From positions 1-47,681 of the forward strand of contig JAFTKN010000021.1 of assembly GCA_017453255.1 (NCBI GenBank): a stretch of 47,681 nucleotides of DNA. Reading direction: 5' to 3'. Origin of the DNA: Clostridia bacterium (lineage in GTDB: Bacteria; Bacillota; Clostridia; Oscillospirales; CAG-272). A program made the position numbers and the translations under genes. Below are positions 1 to 8,801 of the stretch, piece after piece. The notes under the pieces were generated by a model. It was not told where the DNA came from, did not search any database, and saw only the letters and a program-made list of their open reading frames with translations. Numbering within the stretch: the stretch's first letter is position 1; every line of letters starts with the position of its first letter.

Positions 1-1
1 C

Positions 2-616
2 ACGGGAAAGCTCACCTTTAAATTGAGGGAGCGCGGATACGATATGACAGGCATTGATTTGAGTGAGGGTATGCTCTCTCAGGCTCACGAATACGCGACA
101 AAAAACAACATAAACGACGTTTTATTTCTTTGTCAAAACATGTCAAGCTTTGAGCTATACGGCACGGTTGATGCCTGTGTTTGCACCCTTGATAGCTTAA
201 ATTATCTTACAAGGCTCGAGGATTTAAAAAAATGTCTTTTGCTTGTAAAAAACTATCTTATCCCCGACGGAGTGTTTGTTTTTGACCTAAACACGCCCTA
301 TCGCTTTGAAAAAATTTATGGGGATAACAGTTACATTTTAGAGGATAAAAATACTTTTTTAGCATGGCAAAATAACTACTCAAAAAAGAGTAAAATATGC
401 GACTTTTACCTTAGCATTTTTGAAAAGCAGAAAAATGGTAGTTATATGCGCTACGACGAAATTCAAAAAGAAAAATGCTATTCTATGAAGCAAATAAAGT
501 CACTTCTTAAGGAGCTTGACTTTGAAATTATAAATGTTTACGGTGACATAAAAAGAGGTCCTGTAACAGACGAAAGTGAAAAGTGGTATTTTACCGTTAG
601 GAATAGGAAAATTTAA
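2..616 (+). CDS. Class I SAM-dependent methyltransferase, 5'-truncated by the window edge
   Basis: The frame is open from base 2, so the true start lies outside the window; the first internal start-like codon (TTG at 23) is not convincing. The visible N-terminus TGKLTFKLRERGYDMTGIDL matches the end of motif I (GxGTG, then KLT) and the acidic residue of motif II in class I methyltransferases of the Methyltransf_11/25 type. The later stretch CVCTLDSLNYL resembles motif IV, and DGVFVFDLN the strand after it. The substrate cannot be told from sequence. It ends 9 bases before hslO and probably shares its transcript. The family is fairly sure; the specific role is unknown. Confidence 0.8.
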   Translation, partial: TGKLTFKLRERGYDMTGIDLSEGMLSQAHEYATKNNINDVLFLCQNMSSFELYGTVDACVCTLDSLNYLTRLEDLKKCLLLVKNYLIPDGVFVFDLNTPYRFEKIYGDNSYILEDKNTFLAWQNNYSKKSKICDFYLSIFEKQKNGSYMRYDEIQKEKCYSMKQIKSLLKELDFEIINVYGDIKRGPVTDESEKWYFTVRNRKI

Positions 617-625
617 GGAGATTAT

Positions 626-1510
626 ATGTCAACTATTTTGAGAGCTATGACACGTGACGGAAGCGCACGTGCTTATGTAATTAATTCAACGGATATTGTA
701 AATGAGGCTATTAAATACCATAAAACTGCCCCAACTGCAACAGCACTTTTAGGTAGAGTTTTAACTGCTACATCGGTTATGGGCACTATGCTACCAGAAA
801 CCGACTCTAAAATTACTGTTAGCGTGCGTGGTGATGGTATTGCTGGCACTACTCTTGCCTGCGCCGATTACTATGGAAATGTCAAGGGCTATGTGGCTAA
901 TCCAAACGCAGATTTACCCTTAAAGCCAAGTGGAAAATTAGACGTTTCTGGAATTGTGGGAAATGGTCTTTTGTCCGTTTCAAAGGACGTGGGTGCCGAG
1001 CTTCCATTTAATGGTAGCATTGAGCTTGTTAGTGGTGAAATTGCAGAGGATATTGCAAGCTATTACGCTACAAGTGAGCAAACACCAACCCTTTGTGCCC
1101 TCGGTGTTTTGGTAGATACAGACCACAGCTGCAAGGCTTCAGGTGGTGTTTTCGTTCAGCTTCTTCCCTTTGCTGACGAGGGTGTAATCAATCAGCTTGA
1201 GGAAAACGCAAAGCTACTTAATAATATATCTACCCAATTTGCTAAGGGACTTTCAAATGAGGATATTTTAAAATTAGCACTTAACGGAATTGAGTACGAT
1301 TTGTTTGACGAATTAACCGTTGACTATATATGCGATTGTAGTGTTGAAAGAACTAAACGAGCTATTTATAGTCTTGGTAAAAAAGAGGTTGAAGGCATCT
1401 TTTCTGAGCAAAGAGAAAGCGGACAAGAGGAAAAAATCACTGTTAGCTGTCATTTCTGTAATAAGGAATATGATTTTTCAAAAAATCAGGTTTTGAAGCT
1501 ATTTGAGTAA
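626..1510 (+). CDS. hslO: Hsp33, redox-regulated chaperonin
   Basis: This is a 294-residue protein, the usual Hsp33 length. Hsp33 is a cytoplasmic holdase that is switched on by oxidation. The zinc-binding redox switch is visible at the C-terminus as CDC (Cys236, Cys238) and CHFC (Cys275, Cys278). In the family, reduced cysteines hold zinc, and oxidation to disulfides unfolds the linker and exposes the substrate-binding surface. The N-terminal body starts with TILRAMTRDGSARAYVIN, typical of the family. The ATG is preceded by AAGGAG at suitable spacing. The gene follows the methyltransferase closely and ends at a strong terminator. Confidence 0.97.
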   Translation: MSTILRAMTRDGSARAYVINSTDIVNEAIKYHKTAPTATALLGRVLTATSVMGTMLPETDSKITVSVRGDGIAGTTLACADYYGNVKGYVANPNADLPLKPSGKLDVSGIVGNGLLSVSKDVGAELPFNGSIELVSGEIAEDIASYYATSEQTPTLCALGVLVDTDHSCKASGGVFVQLLPFADEGVINQLEENAKLLNNISTQFAKGLSNEDILKLALNGIEYDLFDELTVDYICDCSVERTKRAIYSLGKKEVEGIFSEQRESGQEEKITVSCHFCNKEYDFSKNQVLKLFE

Positions 1511-1514
1511 TATT

Positions 1515-1542
1515 AAATCTCCGACAAGTCGGAGATTTTTTG
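1515..1542 (+). terminator. Rho-independent terminator after hslO
   Basis: An 11-bp perfect stem (AAATCTCCGAC / GTCGGAGATTT) with a two-base loop is followed by a T run. It starts 4 bases after the hslO stop codon. Confidence 0.93.
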
Positions 1543-1551
1543 TATGTGATA

Positions 1552-1580
1552 TTTACTTTTAAATAATAATATGATAAAAT
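1552..1580 (+). promoter_or_regulatory. Probable uvrB-uvrA promoter
   Basis: TTTACT and TAAAAT are separated by 17 bp, with TGA just before the -10 (extended -10). The uvrB ATG is 32 bases downstream. I see no Bacillus-type LexA box (GAAC-N4-GTTC) here, so SOS control is not apparent from sequence. Confidence 0.65.
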
Positions 1581-1611
1581 ATTATGTGACTAAATTTGAA
1601 AGGAGCATTAT

Positions 1612-3576
1612 ATGGCAGGATTTGTTTTAAAGAGCAATTATAAGCCAACGGGAGATCAGCCACAGGCGATTAAAAAGCTGACCGATGGTATTTTGCGTGG
1701 TGAGAAGATGCAAACCCTTTTGGGTGTTACAGGCTCTGGTAAAACCTTTACTATGGCTAATGTTATAGCTAATACTAATCGTCCTGCTATTATTTTTGAG
1801 CCAAACAAAACTCTGGCAGCTCAGGTTTGCACCGAAATGCGTGAGCTTTTCCCAGATAGCTGTGTTGAGTATTTTGTTTCATATTACGACTACTATCAGC
1901 CAGAGGCATATGTGCCTGGTAAGGATATATATATCGAAAAGGACGCTATGATTAATGACGAGATCGACAAGCTTCGTCACAGTGCCACCTCTGCTCTTTT
2001 TGAAAGGCGAGATGTTATCATAGTAGCATCTGTTTCCTGTATTTATTCTCTTGGTGACCCAAATGAATACCAAAGCATGCAAATTGGCTTGCGTTTAGGT
2101 GGTGAGCTTTCACGTGATAGCCTTGTAAGACAGCTAATCTCTATGAATTACGAAAGAAACGATATTAATTTTATACGTGGAAAATTTAGAATTCGTGGTG
2201 ACGTGGTTGAAATCTTTCCTGCCTCATCAACTGACAAGGCGATTAGAGTTGAGCTTTTTGGTGACGAAATCGAAAGGCTTAGCGAGATCAATGTACTAAC
2301 TGGCGAGGTTTTGCGTAACCTTAGCTATACAGTAATTTTCCCTGCAAATCACTATGTTGTTTCAAGTGATAAAAAAGAGGCTGCCCTTAACCAAATTTAC
2401 GAGGAGATGGTTGAAAGGGTTGAGTTTTTCAAGTCACAAAATAAGCTTTTAGAGGCTCAGCGTATTGAGGAAAGAACAAAATACGATATTGAAATGCTAA
2501 GAGAAATTGGCTTTTGCTCAGGAGTGGAAAACTATTCTCGTATTTTATCAGGTAGGCCTGCTGGCTCTACTCCTTATACTTTACTTGATTATTTTCCAGA
2601 TGATTATATTATGTTTATTGACGAAAGCCATGTTTCAGTCCCTCAGGTAAGAGGAATGAGCGCAGGCGACCACGCAAGAAAGCACAACCTTGTTGAGTAT
2701 GGCTTTCGATTGCCCTCTGCTTACGACAATAGACCTTTAAATTTTGATGAATTTATAGGAAAGCTAAACCAAACTATATTTGTATCAGCTACCCCTTCTG
2801 ATTTTGAAAAGGAAAACTCCTCATCTATTGCTGAGCAATTAATTCGTCCAACTGGCTTAGTTGACCCACTTATAGAGGTTAGACCTATTGTAACACAGAT
2901 TGACGATGTTGTTGGAGAAATCAAGATACGTGCAAAACGAGGGGAAAGAGTTTTAGTTACCACTTTAACCACTAAAATGGCTGAGGATTTAACGGAATTT
3001 TTACGTGCGAATGATATTTGTGCAAAATATATCCACCATAATGTAGATACGCTTGAACGAATGGAAATAATCAGAAGTCTTCGCATAGGTGAATTTGATG
3101 TGCTTGTTGGTATCAACCTATTAAGAGAGGGTCTTGATATTCCCGAGGTTTCCTTAGTGGCTATTTTAGATGCTGACAAGGAGGGCTTATTCCGTTCTGA
3201 AACCTCTTTAATACAAACAATAGGTCGTGCTGCACGTAATGCTGACGGCATGGTTATTATGTATGCAGATACAGTTACAAGGTCTATGAAAAACGCAATA
3301 GACGAAACAAACAGACGTAGAACAATTCAAAAGGAATATAACGAAAAGCACGGAATTATACCTAAGACAATTATCAAAAATATTCAAGATGTAATTGATT
3401 TAGGAAAAAAGAGCGACGAAAAGAAAAAGGGCAAGCTAAGTGATAGCGAGCGTGAAAAGCTAATTGCCGAGCTTACAAGTGAAATGCGCTCTGCAGCTGC
3501 TAAAATGGAATTTGAAAAGGCTGCATATTTACGTGACAAAATTAAGGAATTAAAAATTACAAAGGGTAAAAAATGA
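1612..3576 (+). CDS. uvrB: UvrB, excinuclease ABC subunit B
   Basis: This 654-residue protein is full length for UvrB, the damage-verifying helicase-like subunit of nucleotide excision repair. Visible landmarks are the Walker A motif GVTGSGKT near residue 40, the beta-hairpin [12 protein letters not shown] that probes the damaged strand, the Walker B-like FIDESH, helicase motif [12 protein letters not shown], and a C-terminal UVR coiled coil ([20 protein letters not shown]) that binds UvrC. GAAAGGAG lies just upstream of the ATG. The stop codon overlaps the uvrA start in ATGA, so the two subunits are translationally coupled. uvrC is not in the window. Confidence 0.98.
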   Translation: MAGFVLKSNYKPTGDQPQAIKKLTDGILRGEKMQTLLGVTGSGKTFTMANVIANTNRPAIIFEPNKTLAAQVCTEMRELFPDSCVEYFVSYYDYYQPEAYVPGKDIYIEKDAMINDEIDKLRHSATSALFERRDVIIVASVSCIYSLGDPNEYQSMQIGLRLGGELSRDSLVRQLISMNYERNDINFIRGKFRIRGDVVEIFPASSTDKAIRVELFGDEIERLSEINVLTGEVLRNLSYTVIFPANHYVVSSDKKEAALNQIYEEMVERVEFFKSQNKLLEAQRIEERTKYDIEMLREIGFCSGVENYSRILSGRPAGSTPYTLLDYFPDDYIMFIDESHVSVPQVRGMSAGDHARKHNLVEYGFRLPSAYDNRPLNFDEFIGKLNQTIFVSATPSDFEKENSSSIAEQLIRPTGLVDPLIEVRPIVTQIDDVVGEIKIRAKRGERVLVTTLTTKMAEDLTEFLRANDICAKYIHHNVDTLERMEIIRSLRIGEFDVLVGINLLREGLDIPEVSLVAILDADKEGLFRSETSLIQTIGRAARNADGMVIMYADTVTRSMKNAIDETNRRRTIQKEYNEKHGIIPKTIIKNIQDVIDLGKKSDEKKKGKLSDSEREKLIAELTSEMRSAAAKMEFEKAAYLRDKIKELKITKGKK

Positions 3577-6407
3577 AGGATAAAATAGAAATTAGAGGTG
3601 CAAGGGTAAATAACCTAAAAAACATAAATGTTACCATTCCTCGTGATAAGCTTGTTATTTTGACAGGTCTTTCTGGCTCTGGTAAATCCTCCCTTGCCTT
3701 TGATACGATTTACGCAGAGGGACACAGGCGCTTTGTTGAGTCCTTGTCCTCCTATGCAAGACAGTTTTTAGGTCAACTTGATAAGCCTGATGTTGATTCT
3801 ATTGAGGGACTTTCTCCTGCTATATCAATCGACCAAAAAACCACCTCAAAAAATCCACGCTCAACTGTTGGAACGGTTACTGAGATTTACGACTATTTAA
3901 GGCTTCTTTACGCAAGGCTTGGAACTGTGCACTGCCCTATTTGTGGTAAGGAAATTACAGGTCAAAGCGTTGACCAGATAATTGATAAAATTATGGAGCT
4001 TGATGAGGGCACACGCTTTATGGTGCTTGCTCCCGTTGTTCGTGGTAAAAAGGGTAGGCACGAAAAGGTTATTGAGGGTGCTAAAAAAAGTGGCTATGTT
4101 CGTTTAAGAATAGACGGCACAGTTTATGACCTTAACGAGGATATAGAATTAGAGCTTACTAAAAAGCATAATATTGATATTATTATCGACCGTCTTATAA
4201 TGAAAAGCGACCTTCGTCCCCGTCTTTCAGACTCGGTGGAAACTGCATTAAAGACAGCCGAAGGAAAAATTACTGTTGTTACTATGCCTAAGGATGGAGA
4301 GGGCAAGGAATACGAATTTTCCACAAACTATGCCTGTGAGGAGCATGGAATCAGCTTTGGTGATTTAGAGCCTCGATTCTTCTCCTTTAACAATCCCTTT
4401 GGTGCTTGTCCTCATTGCTTAGGAATTGGCGAAATGAGAAACATTTCTCCTGATAAAATTATTCCTGATAAATCCCTCTCTATCTCTGAGGGTGCTATTC
4501 AGGTAAACGGCTTTAAAAGCGTTGATAAGGAAAGCTGGACAGGTCCATTGTTTATGGCTGTTTGTGAAAGAATGGGGCTTTCTATCGACACTCCTATCAA
4601 GGATTTTACTAAAGAGCAATTAGATGCTATCCTTTACGGAACTGGTGACGAATACTACACGGTTGATAGATATTTCGCTAAACAGCACAAGCGTCAAACT
4701 GTAAAATTCGAGGGTGTCATTAAAACTATTGAGCAAAGAATGGCTATGATGGATAGCGATTATTACGAGCAGTTTATTGAGGAAACTCCCTGCCCTGTAT
4801 GTAATGGTCAAAGGCTTAACAAGCAAGCCCTTTCCGTTAAGGTTGGTGGTCTTAATATTGACGAGCTTTGTAGGCTTTCTGTCACCAATAGCCTTGACTT
4901 TGTAAGTAAGCTAAGCTTTGATGGTGGTAAGGCTAAGATAGCTAAGGAGATACTTAAGGAAATCAAGGCTCGTCTTGGCTTTATGAAAAGCGTTGGGCTT
5001 GAATACTTAACCTTAGCAAGAAAATCCTCTACTCTGTCAGGTGGTGAGGCACAAAGAATAAGGCTTGCTACTCAAATTGGCTCAAGCCTTGTAGGTGTGC
5101 TTTATATTCTTGATGAGCCAAGCATTGGCCTACATCAAAGAGATAATTCAAAGCTAATCAATACATTAAAGAGTCTTCGTGACGTGGGTAACAGCGTTAT
5201 CGTGGTTGAGCACGATGAGGAAACTATGCTTGAATCGGATTATATTATAGATATTGGTCCTGGTGCAGGTGTTCATGGTGGAGAGGTTGTTGCCTGTGGA
5301 ACGCCGAAAGAGATTATGGAAAACGAGGGCTCAATCACAGGTGCATATTTAAGCGGTAGACAGAAGATTGAGATTCCAAAGGAAAGACGCAAGGGTAATG
5401 GCAATTATCTACGAGTTTTTGGTGCTAAGGAAAATAATCTCAAAAACATAGATATCGAAATTCCTCTCGGTTGCTTTGTAGCTGTTACAGGTGTTTCGGG
5501 CTCTGGTAAGTCCTCCCTTGTCAACAAGATAATTTTACAAAATCTTGCTAAAAAGCTAAACAGAGCTATTACCTATCCTGGCAAGTGCGATAGAATTGAG
5601 GGATATGAGGCACTTGATAAGGTTATTGCAATTGACCAATCTCCAATAGGTAGAACTCCAAGGTCAAATCCAGCCACTTATACAGGTCTTTTCTCGGAAA
5701 TTCGTGATTTATTTGCTAAAACTCCTGACGCTAAAATGCGTAGCTTTGGTCCTGGTCGCTTCTCCTTTAATGTAAGAGGTGGTAGATGCGAAGCCTGTGA
5801 GGGTGACGGCGTTAAAAAAATCGAAATGCACTTTTTACCAGACGTTTACGTTAAATGTGACGTTTGTAAGGGAAAACGATATAATCGTGACACCTTGGAG
5901 GTAAAATTCAAGGGCAAAAATATATCTGATGTGCTTGAAATGACAGCTGAGGAGGGTGCATCCTTCTTTAGTGAGATACCATCAATTTCCAAAAAGCTAC
6001 AAACAATTTGTGATGTTGGTCTTGGCTATGTTAAAATCGGTCAATCCTCTACTACTCTTTCTGGTGGTGAGGCACAAAGAGTTAAGCTCGCTACCGAGCT
6101 TTCAAAGAGATCCACAGGTAAAACGATTTATATTCTTGACGAGCCAACTACTGGTCTTCATACTGATGACGTCAAGAAGCTTATTTCCGTTCTTCAAAGA
6201 CTTGTTGAGAATGGAAACAGTGTCATCGTAATTGAGCATAACTTAGACGTTATAAAGACTGCCGACCATATAATTGACTTAGGTCCAGAGGGTGGCGATG
6301 GTGGTGGAACTGTTGTTTTTGCTGGAACTCCTGAGGAAATTGCAAAATGTGAAAAATCATATACTGGTAAGTATGTAAAAAAGGCACTTAATGATTATAA
6401 GGATTAA
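3573..6407 (+). CDS. uvrA: UvrA, excinuclease ABC subunit A
   Basis: This 944-residue protein is the damage-recognition ATPase of nucleotide excision repair. It has two ABC ATPase halves: Walker A motifs [12 protein letters not shown] (N half) and [10 protein letters not shown] (C half), and two LSGGEAQR signature motifs. Zinc modules are visible as CPIC, CPHC and CPVC in the first half and as CEAC...CDVC in the second. The start overlaps the uvrB stop by four bases (ATGA). A perfect hairpin terminator follows directly. Length and motif order are normal and nothing looks degraded. Confidence 0.98.
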   Translation: MKDKIEIRGARVNNLKNINVTIPRDKLVILTGLSGSGKSSLAFDTIYAEGHRRFVESLSSYARQFLGQLDKPDVDSIEGLSPAISIDQKTTSKNPRSTVGTVTEIYDYLRLLYARLGTVHCPICGKEITGQSVDQIIDKIMELDEGTRFMVLAPVVRGKKGRHEKVIEGAKKSGYVRLRIDGTVYDLNEDIELELTKKHNIDIIIDRLIMKSDLRPRLSDSVETALKTAEGKITVVTMPKDGEGKEYEFSTNYACEEHGISFGDLEPRFFSFNNPFGACPHCLGIGEMRNISPDKIIPDKSLSISEGAIQVNGFKSVDKESWTGPLFMAVCERMGLSIDTPIKDFTKEQLDAILYGTGDEYYTVDRYFAKQHKRQTVKFEGVIKTIEQRMAMMDSDYYEQFIEETPCPVCNGQRLNKQALSVKVGGLNIDELCRLSVTNSLDFVSKLSFDGGKAKIAKEILKEIKARLGFMKSVGLEYLTLARKSSTLSGGEAQRIRLATQIGSSLVGVLYILDEPSIGLHQRDNSKLINTLKSLRDVGNSVIVVEHDEETMLESDYIIDIGPGAGVHGGEVVACGTPKEIMENEGSITGAYLSGRQKIEIPKERRKGNGNYLRVFGAKENNLKNIDIEIPLGCFVAVTGVSGSGKSSLVNKIILQNLAKKLNRAITYPGKCDRIEGYEALDKVIAIDQSPIGRTPRSNPATYTGLFSEIRDLFAKTPDAKMRSFGPGRFSFNVRGGRCEACEGDGVKKIEMHFLPDVYVKCDVCKGKRYNRDTLEVKFKGKNISDVLEMTAEEGASFFSEIPSISKKLQTICDVGLGYVKIGQSSTTLSGGEAQRVKLATELSKRSTGKTIYILDEPTTGLHTDDVKKLISVLQRLVENGNSVIVIEHNLDVIKTADHIIDLGPEGGDGGGTVVFAGTPEEIAKCEKSYTGKYVKKALNDYKD

Positions 6408-6434
6408 AAAAAGAGAGCGTTTGCTCTCTTTTTT
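6407..6434. terminator. Bidirectional terminator between uvrA and the TIR gene
   Basis: A perfect 12-bp stem AAAAAAGAGAGC / GCTCTCTTTTTT closes on a 4-base loop. The A run on one side and T run on the other let it serve both convergent genes. Confidence 0.92.
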
Positions 6435-6447
6435 AATAGTTATTTGA

Positions 6448-8748
6448 TTAATTTATAACACAAAGCAATTCGCCCGACTCAACATGTTGATTTTGCGAAA
6501 CATTTACAGAAATAACTGTTCCACTCACAGGAGCCATCATCTCATTCTCCATCTTCATTGCTTCTAATATCATAACAACCTCGCCTTTTCTAACCGTTTG
6601 TCCGACAGCTACATTAACACGTAATATTCGTCCTGGTAAAGGTGCGGTAACCCTTTTTCCATTAGTAGGTACACTTTGAGTGGAGCTATAATTTGTAGAA
6701 GTATAATTTATATTAGCACCTTTAAGCAAATCCTCCAACTCAAGTAGCTTTCTGTCAATATCCTTTATCTCGACGTCAATCTGCTTTTTCCTTTGCTTTG
6801 CATATGCAGGATTAGTTGTATTAGGTGTTTTATTCTTAGAGTGGAGATAAAGTAGAATTAAGGAAAGGATAAGTCCACCAAAGAATAATAATACAATAGC
6901 TGCAATTACTAAGCCCTTTCCTGAAGAGCCCTTAGCACTTAGCTTGTTTTTCTCGTCTTCAAGGCTACGCTTTTTAGCAACTAAGCAATTTCTTGCGTTG
7001 AAAAGACAGTTTTTGCTTTTTTCATTTGCATCTAAAAAGCCCGGAATACTCTTAAAGCCTCTATATGCAGACATAAAGCCTTCATATGTATTAGACTTTG
7101 TGCTATTTACTGCCTCGTTATAAATTTTTTCCTTCTCTAATTTTTCACTATAGAGCTTATTTGCTTGATTACAAAGCTCTCTTGAGTCCTTATAATCACC
7201 GAGAATACTGAACTTATCAGAGGCACTTTTATAGTTTTCGCTCTTCAACAAGCTAACGCCCTGATTATAAATAGCCTCTCTATTTTCTTCGATAGATTTA
7301 TTATATAATTCCCTTGAATCCTTGTAATCGAGAATGTTATTGAATATCTCCATTGCTTTTTCATAATTATGATTTTTATAATTATCTAAGCCCTCGTTAT
7401 ATTCTATCTCGTTTTGCTTTTCTACCGAGGAATTATAGAAATCCATAGAATCTCTATATTCACTAATTTTCTTAAACGCTTCAGCTGACTCAACATAGCT
7501 ACCTTGGTTATAAAGAGCCATAGCCTTATTATATTTATTAAGATTTATAGCATTTTTAAGACTATCCTTTAATGAGTCATCTCCGTACTTTTGTATGCTA
7601 CGGTAGCTTACAGAGTTTGTATTTATAACCCCAACATTTGACAATTCATCAAGTGAGGATACTCTATGCTCAGCCAAATATTTACCTAAATAAGCGTTTG
7701 CGTTACTAAAATCAGCATCAAGCACCTTTTCACAGTAGTTAATGGCGTTTTGCCAATCATTTTCGTCAAGAAAGTCACTAACTCTCTTTAAGTAGTTATC
7801 AACCGTTGGAGATGCTGATTGAGCAAAGGTTTGTGCTGGAGCACTTTCTACCCTTTTTGTACCTAAAATCTTTTCAATTCCACGTAAAAGGTCCTGTATT
7901 GCGCCAACCTTTCCCATATCCTGTGCCTGTAAGCGTCTAAATTCAGTAGGCATATCCTCAATTTCAAGCTCCTTAAAGCAAGGAATTAAGGTTTTCTTTT
8001 CACCCTGTGAAATAAGCTTTAAAAATCTTGACCATTCATTCTTAACCCATACAGCGTTATAGTATTCATACTTTGTACCAAACGCAAGCATTATTTTTGC
8101 TGAATGAAGTGCTGAGAAAATATAAGGCTCATATTCAACACCAAGCTTATCCTCTAAGGAAATTCTTGAAAAGAATACTGTATAGCCCTTATTTACTAAT
8201 TCGTCATATACGTCCTGAGCAATAACGCTATCAATAGTTCTTCCACCATTTTCATCTGTTTCCTTATAGCAAATAAAGATATCATATGGGGATTGCTTTT
8301 GAGAAACCTCGATAATATCCTTTCTTAGCCTTTCAATAGCCTTTGCCTCATTTCTATATACGCTTTGAGCTATAACATCGGCGTATTCAAGTGCCATTTC
8401 AAAATTGCTATCCTCTAAAACACTTTCAAAGGACGAGCGATGACATGTAGGAACCTTACTTCCGTTTACATCGTCAACATACTCAATACCATATTTGCAT
8501 AGAACGAGTCCCCAGTAAGCCTCAGCCTCCTCGTTAAACTCCTCAACTATGCTTTCATATACGCCATATGCCTTGTCAAATTCACTCATTGAGCGAAGCC
8601 TGTTAGCTCTCTCAAAAAGCTTTATCTTTTTGTCGTTATCCAAGCTTGGAACAGTCTGTTGAGTACCGCAAAATGTGCAAGTGCATACTCTTTCATCGTT
8701 CTCAATAGTTAGATTTCCGCCACACATTTTACACTTTAAAATAGCCAT
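6448..8748 (-). CDS. TIR-domain protein with zinc ribbon, TPR-like repeats, one transmembrane helix and a C-terminal biotinyl domain
   Basis: This 766-residue multidomain protein is unusual. Residues 1-31 form a zinc ribbon (CKMC...CTFC). Residues about 40-150 are helical. Residues about 153-295 are a TIR domain beginning YDIFICYKETDENGG; Glu207 (VEYEPYIFSAL) lies where catalytic TIR NADases carry their glutamate. Residues about 315-560 hold TPR-like repeats (repeated YKDSRELYN and NYEKA patterns). One transmembrane helix spans about 612-635, then comes a coiled-coil-like stretch. Residues about 697-766 are a complete biotinyl domain with the biotinylation motif EAMKMENEM, Lys732 being the expected acceptor. 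TIR and TPR parts are known from immune and signalling proteins; a fused biotin carrier is not something I know in them. An SD (GGAGAG) precedes the ATG. It lies downstream of the SPFH gene, separated by a terminator. Confidence 0.85.
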   Translation of the reverse strand: MAILKCKMCGGNLTIENDERVCTCTFCGTQQTVPSLDNDKKIKLFERANRLRSMSEFDKAYGVYESIVEEFNEEAEAYWGLVLCKYGIEYVDDVNGSKVPTCHRSSFESVLEDSNFEMALEYADVIAQSVYRNEAKAIERLRKDIIEVSQKQSPYDIFICYKETDENGGRTIDSVIAQDVYDELVNKGYTVFFSRISLEDKLGVEYEPYIFSALHSAKIMLAFGTKYEYYNAVWVKNEWSRFLKLISQGEKKTLIPCFKELEIEDMPTEFRRLQAQDMGKVGAIQDLLRGIEKILGTKRVESAPAQTFAQSASPTVDNYLKRVSDFLDENDWQNAINYCEKVLDADFSNANAYLGKYLAEHRVSSLDELSNVGVINTNSVSYRSIQKYGDDSLKDSLKNAINLNKYNKAMALYNQGSYVESAEAFKKISEYRDSMDFYNSSVEKQNEIEYNEGLDNYKNHNYEKAMEIFNNILDYKDSRELYNKSIEENREAIYNQGVSLLKSENYKSASDKFSILGDYKDSRELCNQANKLYSEKLEKEKIYNEAVNSTKSNTYEGFMSAYRGFKSIPGFLDANEKSKNCLFNARNCLVAKKRSLEDEKNKLSAKGSSGKGLVIAAIVLLFFGGLILSLILLYLHSKNKTPNTTNPAYAKQRKKQIDVEIKDIDRKLLELEDLLKGANINYTSTNYSSTQSVPTNGKRVTAPLPGRILRVNVAVGQTVRKGEVVMILEAMKMENEMMAPVSGTVISVNVSQNQHVESGELLCVIN

Positions 8749-8761
8749 TTATCTCTCCACA

Positions 8762-8794
8762 ATCAAAACTCTGCCCGAAAGTCGAGCAGAGTTT
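8762..8794 (-). terminator. Terminator downstream of the SPFH gene
   Basis: On the minus strand the stem AAACTCTGC / GCAGAGTTT is followed by TTGATT. The T tract is short, so partial read-through into the TIR gene is plausible; I see no clear promoter of its own in the 53-bp gap. Confidence 0.7.
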
Positions 8795-8801
8795 ATTTTA
8801 A

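Noticed and set aside
1545..1611. LexA (SOS) box upstream of uvrB
   Set aside because: No GAAC-N4-GTTC or similar dyad was found in the promoter region.
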